Positions 28,201-40,200 of a stretch of 64,000 nt of DNA are shown in pieces. Within the stretch, counting starts at the first letter, position 1. Each line of letters opens with the position of its first letter. The notes under the pieces are model-generated. The model made no database searches, was not told where the DNA came from, and saw only the letters and a list, made by a program, of their open reading frames with translations. Both the position numbers and the translations under genes were made by a program. The stretch comes from Ovis canadensis (Eukaryota; Chordata; Mammalia; Artiodactyla; Bovidae): NCBI RefSeq assembly GCF_042477335.2, contig NC_091262.1, positions 68,496,001 through 68,560,000 of the forward strand. The letters are read 5' to 3'.

Positions 28201-31200
28201 TTTCCTCTATTTCTTTGCATTGATCTCTGAGGAAGGCTTTCTTATATCTAGCTCATGTACATTTTTCTATGCTTTTCTTCTTCCATTTTCTTTGATTTTT
28301 CAAGTGTGAGTGATTCATCTTGCTAATAAGATAGTATGTATAAATGTCACCTTTTATATATTTGATTCATTTAGGCTGGAGGTCTGAATATATTTAACAT
28401 GACTAGGAGAAGGAAATATGTTTCTGTTTCAAAAGTCTCAGTGCCTCAGATTGCTAGATCTGAAGACCTGAGAGATCACCTAATTTAAACCCCTTATTTT
28501 GCAAAAGCTTTCATGTAATATTTGGGAATAGCTAAGACAGAAGTTTCCTGATTTCCAATTCAGTATCTTTCTGATTTCTTTTTTTGCCCTCATCTTTATT
28601 GGGACCAGAGTTACAGCTTAATATTTTTTAATCCTTTCCATGTTGGTGATTATTTTCCTTTATAAAGATTATGGAAATAATAAAGGACTAATTTACTATG
28701 CATTTTTTAAAAGTATATTATCATGTCATTTTTTAAAACAGTAGGTCTTCCTTGTCCTTTTTAAGCTGTCGTCCCACCCCACCCTGCATTTAAGACTCTA
28801 GCTAAAACTCTTTTTAGTCTTAGCATCTCTCCTGAATCCATACCAGCTTCAGATAACTTTCTGATAGTGTTAAGATAGAATCATGATGCTAGTTTTCTTT
28901 TGTATGTTATCTGTTTCCTTCCAAGTCTTAGACAACAAAATAGATAGAGTCCAAAAGAATACAAGACTGAGCACTACCTGGTGATGTTTTGTTAATGAAG
29001 GTTAGCTGTACGTGGAAGGGTGCCCTAGTACTTTCAAAAAGGTGAGAGAAGTTTAGGAGATATGTAGAAACGGGAAGTAATAACCAGAGTGTTTATATGA
29101 AGAAACCGAATTTTAAGGAATAGAATTGGTGGTTTAGCAGAAACATGTAGAGAGTTTGAGTTGATGTCTTTTATTTTGTGTTTGTCTAGCAGATTTTTTT
29201 AAACCTGTTTTCAATTATTTTTTAAACTTCTAGGAATAAAGCAGAGTAATTCAAAGGATGATTGGTTCTTATCAGAAGAAGAATTTAAATTATGGAATAG
29301 ACGATATAGATTAAGAGACACTGATGAAATTCAGGAAATAACATTGCCTCAAGTTCAGTTTCTATCTTTACACAATGAAGAGAACAGACCAGTAAGTTAA
29401 ATGTGTTTTCAGATGTCCTTTATAGTGACTATGCAATAGCTTTGGAAGTAAAGAGAATGAGTATTCATGATCAGAAGGTCAAAAATTAAGAATGTAAGCA
29501 ATTTTAGAAAGAATATTAAAGAATTGTCTTGGTAAAACTAATTTTCTTATATTTCTTATTGTATATATTTTTTATATGACTATAATATATTTATATAAAT
29601 TCTGACTTTATTACTTTCTTCGTATGAATATTTCTGTGTAGGTGTAATTTTTATCATTGTTATGTTACTCTGTAATATACCATACTTCAACTATTTCTCT
29701 GTTGTGTTTTAGAATTACTTTCAGTATATTACTCGTATAAAATTATGCTATTATGAATGTCTTTGTACAAACCAGTTTTTACTTTTTGTTTTGAAATTAG
29801 AGTAAAACTTTAAATTGAATATTAGACTTGTTTTATTATGAACAAATTATTGATGAGCATAAGGAAAGTCAAACGAATTGATCAGAGCTTACATATGTAC
29901 CCAGAGAAATAGAAAAAAAACTTCAAGAAAGATACCTTTGAGAAGATTTATAGGGTTTGAAATACTTGGCTTTGAGAATCCAAATTTTTTTCACTAACAG
30001 GGAAAGTAAGGAATGGCAGCAGGCATGAAGAATTGGGATCAGTATCACTGAGAGATTATGAATACCTCCTTATTAGATTATAGTACATAATCTAGCAAAA
30101 ACTCTTAACATGGAATTATATAAACAGGAATATGTCCAAGTAGTAACTCATCTAACATTTATTTACTTATGTATTTTATTTTTAATGACATAGTTTTCTT
30201 TCTAATTTTATAAGCAATACATGTAACAGTTATTTTTAAGATGTATTTAAAAGGACATCTTTGTAGTTCATAAAGTTATTTTATTTTTCACCTGAAATTT
30301 TAGTGGAAAATACCTAAGTAAATTAAAATTATTTACGGTATGCCAATTATCTGTATATTAAGTATTTTTTAAATCAGTGTGTGAAATCTGAGTATGTTTG
30401 GTTTTTGTTCTGTTAAATTATTGTTAATCAAGACAGAAGAACCAACCGTTGGAATTCATCAACTGTCTCTCTCTGAATGGAGATTATGGCAGGATCATCC
30501 TTTGCCTACATATCAAGTTGACCATTCAGATCGATGTCACCATTTCATAAATATTATGCAAATGATAGAAAGAATGAGACATGAAGAGGTAAGAGCCTAC
30601 TGTAACTTTCTTTCGCTGGCATGACAGTGAAACTAGAATACTTTAGTCTTCTTAATTTGAAGTCAGTATTATAAGAAACAAGTATTTATTATAAATAATC
30701 ATAGCTAAACTATTTTGTTTTTCTGTGTAGCTTCTTGTGATCTCAGTGGACTAGTTTTCTATCTTAGTAGAAGTAGGCCTAATTAGAAGAATGCCATCTG
30801 TGAATACTGATAGACAAGAGTGAAATTTTAATGTATTTAATAGCTAAAGGGAGCTTCCCTGGTGGCTCAGATGGTAAAGCATCTGCCTACAACACTGGAG
30901 ACCTGGGTTCAGTCCCTGGGTCGGGAATATCTCCTGGAGAAGGAAATGGCCTTGCCTGGAAAATCCCACAGATGGAAGAGCCTGGTAGACTACAGTCCAT
31001 GGGGTTGCAAAGAGTCGGACACAACTGAGTGACTTCACTTTCTCTTTCATTGGCTAAAGGGGATCAAGACCATCCCCAAGAGAAAGAAATGCAAAAAAGG
31101 CAAAATGATTGTCTGAGGAGGCCTTACAAACAGCTATGAGAAGAAGAGAAGCAAAAGGCAACGGAGAAAAGAAAAGATACACCCATTTGAATGCAGAGTT

Positions 31201-34200
31201 TCAAAGAACAACATGGAGAGATAAGAAAGCCTTCCTTAGTGATCAATGCAAAGAAATTGAGGAAAACAATAGAATGGGAAAGACTAGAGATCTCTTCAAG
31301 AAAATTAGAGATAGCAAGGGAACATTTCATACAAAGATGGGCACAATAAAGGACAGAAATGGTATGGACCTCACATAAGCAGAAGAGATAAAACAGAGGT
31401 GGCAAGAATACACAGAAGAACTATACAAAAAACATCTTCATGACCCAGATAATCATGGTATGACCGTTCATCTAGAGCCAGACATCCTAGAATGCTAAGT
31501 CAAGTGGGCCTTAGGAGGCATCACTACGAACAAAACTACTGGAGGTGATGGAATTCCAGTTGAGCTATTTCAAATCCTAAAAGATGATGCTGTGAAAGAG
31601 CTGCCCTCAATATGCCAACAAATTTGGAAAACTCAGCAGTGGCCTCAGGACTGGAAAAAGTCAGTTTTCATTCCAATCCCAAAGAAAGGCAATACCAAAG
31701 AATGTTCAAGTTCAGTTCAGTTCAGTCGCTCAATCGTGTCCAACTCTTTGCGACCCCATGAATCGCAGCACGCCAGGCCTCCCTGTCCATCACCAACTCC
31801 TGGAGTTCACTCAGACTCACGTCCACCGAGTCAGTGATGCCATCCAGCCATCTCATCCTCTGTCGTCCCCTTTTCCTCCTGCCCCCAATCCCTCCCAGCA
31901 TCAAAGTCTTTTCCAATGAGTCTACTCTTCGCATGAGGTGGCCAAAGTACTGGAGCTTGAGCTTTTAGCATCATTCCTTCCAAAGAAATCCCAAGGCTGA
32001 TCTCCTTCAGAATGGACTGGCTGGATCTCCTTGTAGTCCAAGTGACTCTCAAGAGTCTTCTCCAACACCACAGTTCAAAAGCATCAATTCTTTGGCGCTC
32101 AGCCTTCTTCACAGTCCAACTCTCACATCCATACATGACCACAGGAAAAACCATAGCCTTGACTAGACGGACCTTAGTCGGCATAGTAATGTCTCTGCTT
32201 TTCAATATGCTATCTAGGTTGGTCATAACTTTTCTTCCAAGAGGAAGCGTCTTTTAATTTCATGGAAAGAATGTTCAAACTACTGCACAATTAACATTCA
32301 TCTCACGTGCTAGCAAAATAATGCTCAAAATTCTCCAAGCCAGGCTTCAACAGTACATAAACCATGAACTTCCAGATGTTCAAGCTGGATTTAGAAAAGG
32401 CAGAGAAACCAGAGATCAAATTGCCAACACCCGTCGGATCAAAGAAAAAGCAATAGAGAAAGCAGAAAAATACCTACTTCTGCTTCTATTGACTGTGCCA
32501 AAGCCTTTGACTGTGTAGACCACAACAAACTTTGGACAATTCTTCAAGAGATAGGAATACCAGACCACCTGACCTGCCTCTTGAGAAATCTGTATGCAGG
32601 TCAGGAAGCAACAGTTAGATCTGGACATGGAACAGCAGACTGGTTCCAGTTAGGGAAAGGAGTATGTCAAGGCTGTATATTGTCACCGTGCTTATTTAAC
32701 TTGTGTGCAGAGTAGATCATGAGAAACGCTGGGCTGGAAGAAGCACAAGCTGGCATCAAGATTGCTGGGAGAAATATCAATAACCTCAGATATGCAGATG
32801 ACACCACCCTTAAGGCAGAAGCAACTAATGAGCCTCTTGATGAAAGCGAAAGAGGAGAGTGAAAAAGTTGGCTGAAAACTCAACATTCAGAAAACGAAGA
32901 TGATGGCATCTGGTCCCATCACTTCATGGCAAATAGATGGGGAAACAGTGGATGCAGTGACAGACTTTATTTTTGTGGGCTCCAAAATCACTGCACATGG
33001 TGACTGCAGCCATGAAGTTAAAAGATGCTTGTTCCTTGGAAGAAAAGTTATGACCAACCTAGACAGCATATTAAAAAGCAGAGAGATTACTTTGCTGACA
33101 AAATTCTGTCTACGGTTTTCCTGTAGTCATGTATGGATGTGAGAGTTGGACTATAAAGAAAGCTGAGCACCAAAGAATTGATGCTTTTAACTGTGGTGTT
33201 GGAGAATACTCTTGAGAGTCCCTTGGACTGTAAGGAGATCCAACCAGTCCATCCTCAAGGTGATCAGTCCTGAGTGTTCATTTTAGGGACTGATATTGAA
33301 GCTGAAACTCCAATCCTTTGACCACCTGATGGGAAGAACTGACTCATTTGAAAAGGGCCTGATGCTGAGAAAGATTGCGGGCAGGAGGAGAAGGGGACGA
33401 CAGAGGATGAGATGGCTGGATGGCATCACTGACTCAATGGACATGAGTTTGAGTAAACTCCAGAGTCGTTGATGGACAGGGATGCCTAGCGTGCTACAGT
33501 CCATGGGTTTGCAAAGAGTCAGACACAACTGAGCAACTGAACTGAACTGAATGGCTAAAAAACTGTTTTTTGATTGTGCCACGTAACTTGTAGAATCTTC
33601 GTTCCCAAACCAGGGATTGAACCCACGCCCTGGCAGTGAAAGCACCAAGTCCTAACCACTAGGTCTCCAGGGAATTCCTGTTTAATGATTTATATAAATG
33701 TTTGTAAAGCAACTTTAGTATTCTTGTTTGATCTGTTGAAATTTCCCTATCATATAGGTTATTTAGTATGTTTCCTTTATCCTGTTGGTAGTTTAGAGAA
33801 CTAGTGATTCCTTGAGTAACTTCCTGATGATTATTCTTTGAGAGAGTCAGAATGGTGAACCTGTTGTGCGTGTGAAATCCAAAATGCCTGAGTTAGAATC
33901 TTACTTTTTGCATCTACTTAACCTTTGGAAGGAATGATGCTAAAGCTGAAACTCCAGTACTTTGGCCACCTCATGCGAAGAGTTGACTCATTGGAAAAGA
34001 CTTTGATGCTGGGAGGGATTGTGGGCAGGAGGAGAAGGGGACGACAGAGGATGAGATGGTTGGATGGCACCACGGACTTGATGGACGTGAGTCCGAGTGA
34101 ACTCCAGGAGTTGGTGATGGACAGGGAGGCCTGGCATGCTGCGATTCATGGGGTCGCAAAGAGTCGGACACGACTGAGCAATTGAACTAACCAACTAACT

Positions 34201-37200
34201 AACTAACCTCTTTGTGCCTCAGTATCCTCTATAAGTTGGGAATAATGGTTCTTTGTCACAAGGTTGTTTTGAGGATTAAGTGGCTTAGTACATGTAAAGC
34301 AATTAGAATAATACCTGGCACATAGTAATTACTTGATAGATTGTAGCTGCCAATTTTATTATTAGCTGTTGTTCATGAATACATATAAATAAAGTAATTA
34401 TTTGTGGATCCCTACAAGTGAAAAAAGATGTTTATAATCCTGTTTTATGTATTAATTAAATTCGTGCTTTCTACAAATAGTTGTCATGGGCCTCTCATGT
34501 ACTCAGTACTGGGATGTGCCAGCAAAGGCTGTGCATCAAAGTAGCGCATTTATTTAGTGCCTTCTATATGGCATGGTCTGTTCTAGGCCCCATGGCTACA
34601 CTGGTTAAGAAGACAGATTAAATATTCTGTAGGGAGCATATATCCTAGTAGGGTAACAGACATTCTCACCTTAATATTTATTGTATTTATTATACAGAAA
34701 GCAGAGAGTTAACTGCTTAAGTTCCTGAATAGTAGAGGAATCCTGATTAACGTGGCATTTAGTGGCAAGAGGGAAGGATGAGTCAGGGATGGTGGAGATT
34801 GTAGTTTTAGATTTAGATATAAGACGTGGAAATTCATGAGAAGAGTTCTTGAGAAATTTTTTTAAAATAGCATATTCTAGCTTACAGCCTAGAAGACATA
34901 TAGGTACCATTATTTCAAATGTTCTAAAAGCTGTTCTTAGTTTATCATCAAGAGAGTAAATTTCACATAAGTATGTGTTTCTCATTTATATATGTTAATT
35001 CTTAAATATCTTTTTTAAGAAGTTAGAATCATTGTGCAGTTAAATGTTAAGAAAAAAGTATAGTAATATTTTAAATATTAATTAAATTTATACTTTCTAC
35101 AAATATTTATCATGGCTCTCTTATGTACTAGGTACTGGGAATACAAAACTATTAACTGATAAAAGATAATTTGTGATAATTTCACAGAAATGTCATTTTT
35201 AATTTTGTTTGACTTAGAATAATTTTTAAGGTAAAATAATTTGAATAATGCAATATTGTTTGGAAAATATTTTAACAGAAAAGAGCTCATCTCTTAGAAT
35301 TTTTGTTTTAAAACAAAAATATAGCTTTCTTGTGATTTTTTCATTTTCCTTCTTTATAGGGAGAATGCAGCTATGAATCAGAAATTAAACCTTACTTACG
35401 AATGGAAGATGTTAGCTCAGGGTCTAGTGCTCCGAGAAATGAATATAATCCTTCTGCCAATGGCACCTTTACAAATAACAGGAAGTCTTCGTTTGCAAAT
35501 AATATAAATTACGGGAAATCAGTCTCAATAACAGAATCTGAAGAAAAATGTGCTGAAATTTTTAAACAAATTCCTATCAAATCTACTAAAATTCCTTCTT
35601 TAAAAAAAAAGGCTTCTGAAAACCTGAAAAAAGATCAGCCTGAAAAGGAAAATAAGGATGCTGACATGGAGCCTTTAGATACCGATGACAGTTCTACTGC
35701 TGAACATATTCTTCAGGTAGACCTACGAAACGGTAAAAGGGCATCAGATACAGGTGACGTCACTGCCGCATGCACTGTCAGTGAAAATGGAGGTAATCCG
35801 TCATGTGGATTGCTAACAGATGGTCAGTTCACAAATAAATCTACTAATTCATTTACTGGAAAATTTTTTGATTCTGGTTATAACAGTTTCAGTGATGAGA
35901 AATCTTTTTCATCTAGCTTATTTCTTTCATTTGAGGATGAGCTTGATACAGCGAAAACAGATGACCAATTTTTTAATTGTCATTCATTAACAAAAGAGGT
36001 GCTAGCTAATGTAGAGAGATTTTTATCACAGTCTCCTCCGCCTCTCAGTGGACTATCAGATTTGGAATATGAAATTTCTGAGGGTTCTGCACTTGAAAAC
36101 TCAGTTTTTCTACCCTACTCAGAGTGCTTACAGAATGATAAATCCACCAATTTAATGTCACGTTCAGCTGTAAATTCTCAACAGAATTTAGAATTGAATT
36201 CACTTACGTTTATTACTCATCCTTCTGAAAAATCTTGCCTTTGTGGTACAACTAATGATAAGATTTCTGATGAGTCAAGCTTCTGTGACTCTGATAAAGT
36301 ACATAAAGATAGTAAAAATGAACATTTAGTATCCAACAATCAAATTCAAATAAACGTCGGCCCTTCAAAGGATTTTGCTGAAGAAAAGAATCATGATGTT
36401 GATAACAGTGACCTCCCAATATTGCATACTGCTCAGGATGAAAGTTTATTATTATTTGAAGATGTTAATACGGAGTTTAATGTGAGCCCTCCTCCCTTGA
36501 ACAGTAAATGTGAATCTTTATGTATATCAGACAGAACTGCTGTAAGTGAAATGGCACCAGTCTCTCAGTTCTTCATTTCTGATGAACTTTTGTTAGAGAA
36601 TGATTCTGAACCCCAAGATCAAATTGTCTGTGATACTAATAGTTGGAAATCTCATGAAGGTTTGAGAGGTATACATGAGGGAAAATTGAATAATGATGAA
36701 AACAGTTTTGACTGCTCTAAGGATTTATTTTCTGTTACGTTCGATTTAGGGTTTTGTAGTACAGGTTCTGAGGATGAAGTAGTGGACCATGCATCAGATA
36801 CAGATAATAAAATTTTAGATGATCTACCTGGAAGGCGTTTAGACATTAAGCAGATAAATGGTACAAATTGTGTTTCAAATCAAGCAGTCATGTCAGGAGC
36901 CCATGTTGATAATTCTACAAGTGTAACAACTACTCACCCATCAAGTGAAGATAAGCAGAGTCCAGCTTGTTCATGGTTTTCAATGAATGCAACAAAAAGT
37001 AAAGAATTTATGTCTCCTAGTTTTTCTCAGTTTTTATTGCCAGTAGGAGAGAAAGTTATGAGCACACCACTTTCTGAATCAAATATATTGAACTCATTTT
37101 CTAAGAAGAGAATAGAAATGGCTAAAAAGTCAGGTTCTAACATGGGAAAAGTAAATCTACACAGTTTCAAAGAAACATTGAATTCAACTTTTGGTGATTC

Positions 37201-40200
37201 AGGACTTTCTACAGAAAAGTATAAAAGCAAGAAACAAATCAATCTGCATCGATCCTGCCATTCTACTGAAGGTAAGATTCCAAATTTATAAAGCACAGAT
37301 TGTCTAGAATATTTATTTTGGATCAGATTCTATAATTTTTATAAAATGTAATTTCTCAGTATATGTATATTGAATTAGATAGTTGATGCACTATATAGTC
37401 CTCATGTTGATGTTTACTGATACAGGATTTATTTTTTTCTCCATGTATTTATGGCATGCATGCCGTGGGAAGGTACTGTGCTGGACACTGTAAAACAGAA
37501 GTGTAAGATTTGGCTCTAGCCTTAATTGTAAAACACAAACAATTGTGTGACATATAAATTTGAAAAGATATCAGTAAAATATGGAAATAACTACCAGATG
37601 AATAATAAGATGGTGGACATTTAGGTTCAGAAGATGAAAGCATTTTGAACTGGTTTAGATTGAAAATGTTGACTTCTAATGTAGGTTTTTATTTTGGCTC
37701 CTTGGGAATATTAATGATTTGGACATGTTGAAGATAATCAAAAGAGAATTTGCATGTTGTAAAATGATGGAAGCAAAGGGAAAGAAGGAAAGTGTAAAGT
37801 TTGGGGGGGTAGTATAAAGTAGGGGATTTATATGACAAAATTAAGAAATAAGACTGTATTTAAAAAATTGAGATAAGGTCATAGAAGATCTATAGGAATC
37901 TTTGGATTTGTATAATCTAATTCTATAGAAAATCCAGAAAATGGATGATTTAAATACCTGTGATTTATATATCAAAAATATAATGATTTAAATATCCTTT
38001 AGATCCTGTTATAGAACTCAACTCTAGTTTATGTACAGATTATTATAAAAGGCCATTTCTGAATTTTACTCTTTATGGCTAAGGGAAAAGAGTAGTTATA
38101 GCATAAAATGAGAATTTCCTCTGTAAATCTTATGATTCATGAATGTTTTAAGATAAAAACTTATAAGTTCTGGACATACAATTAATTTTTTAAAACTAAC
38201 TTGTCTACATAGTTTTGGATATACTCCAACACGCTTTTTTACTAAGTATGTTGCCTAGGTCCTTTAATATTTAACACCTTTATATTAAGTCTTTGTTAAT
38301 GAGTGAGATAATTTTTCTGTCTTTGTGTCAGATTTGCATTAAAACGTTTTTTTCTAGCATTGTACTTAATGACTGCTGCTGCTGCTAAGTCGCTTCAGTC
38401 GTGTCCGACTCTGTGAGACCCCATAGATGGCAGCCCACCAGGCTTCCCCGTCCCTGGGATTCTCCAGGCAAGAACACTGGAGTGGGTTGCCATTTCCTTC
38501 TCCAATGCATGAAAGTAAAAAAGTGAAAGTGAAGTCACTCAGTCGTGTCCGACTCTTAGCCACCCCATGGACTGTAGCCTACCAGGCTCCTCCGTCCATG
38601 GATTTTCCAGGCAAGAGTACTGGAGTGGGTTGCCATTTCCTTCTCCAATGCATGAAAGTGAAAAGTGAAAGTGAAGTCACTCAGTCGTGTCCAACTCTTA
38701 GCGAACCCATGTGCTGCAGCCTACCAGGCTCCTCCATCCATGGTATTTTCCAGGCAAGAGTACTGGAGTGGGGTGCCATTGCCTTCTCCGACTTAATGAC
38801 TAACCTTGGGCAATATAATTCTGAATACATAGCCATCAAGGAACTATTTATTAGTGATTTTTTTTAGTGTTTGTTATTCCACTTAATTGAAATAGAAAAT
38901 TTAGGATCATTTACCATGTTATATATATATGCAATAATCTGTCTAGGTAGATATGTTATTAGCACAGACCATAAGGACAAATATACCGTGTGGGTTTGTA
39001 TTAGGTTTTTTTTCCTGCTGTGTAAAAAATTACTCCCCCTCATTTAGTGGCTTAAGATAGCATTTATCTCACAGTTTCTATAGTTTAGGAATTTCAGAGT
39101 TGCTTAACTGGGTCGTTCTGGCCTAGAATTTCTCATGGGATTATAGTCAAGATTTCACTTAGGGTTGCAGTCATCTGAAGATCTGACTGGGCGTGTAAAA
39201 TCTGCTTCCAAAATGGTTTATTTGAAAGCGAGGACGGATGATGGGAAGCACACAGGAATCTTGGGTCCATGGTAATTCTAAAATCTAAGCAGAACCAAGA
39301 TTGAAAGTTTCTTGATTAGTACTCAAAGCCCCCATAATTCTCCGTGGTTCTTGGCTCTATCCTCTGGATGCCTAGTCCAGTTTCCTAATAGGTAGCACTT
39401 GTGGAGCTTTCTCAGGTTGCGTCCTTCTGGTAAAATTGGGGGATCCAGGGGCCTCTTCATTTTGTACTGTCTCTGCCCCTTTTAAGTTGTAGCTGGCTGT
39501 GGGTTTTTTCCTCATCGAATTGTCATAAATATTTGTGGATCTCTTGTGAATCTTATTTGAGGTTCATTCTGTTACTAGCCATGTCCACAGATCTTTTGGA
39601 GGTAAATTCTTCTCTAATTCTGGCTTCTGCTGAGATGTGTAAAGATAGTTCCTTAATCTTCTTAGAAGATCTGTTGTTTGAGAGGGACTGTAAGAGACAT
39701 CTTTAAAACGTTTAGAGTACCATCTGACTGAATGGTACTCTGAGGCGCCACCTTTGATCTTTCTGAGGTCTTAAAGCGTTTACAGTTATACCCTCAGCAT
39801 CATCTGGACTGTAGTTTCCTGGCAGTCTTCTAGATTAGGTCTTTGCCTGGAAGATTTCTTAGTTTAACATTGTTTGCCATCTGGAGAAGCTGGTAATTTT
39901 CAAAACCAGCAAGTTTCAACTGTTTCATGTTTTGACTGACTGATTGATTTGGCTGTGCCAGGTCTTAGCTGCGACATGTGGGATCTTTAACTGCTGGCAT
40001 GCGAAGTCTTAGTTGTGGCACGTGGGATCTAGTTCCAGGGATTGAACCTGAGCCCCTACATTGGAAGTGCAGAGTTTTAGCTACTGGACCACCAGGAAAG
40101 TTCCTCTGTTTCATGTTTAATATACTTTGTTTAATTCCTTTCTCTCCTTTCACATTTAAACAAGAAGCATAGGTGATACCTTAAACATGTCTGGAAATCT

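Noticed and set aside
38375..38790. Regularly spaced repeats resembling a CRISPR array or satellite
   Set aside because: Three SINE monomers with about 140-bp period and one target duplication; no short repeat-spacer structure.
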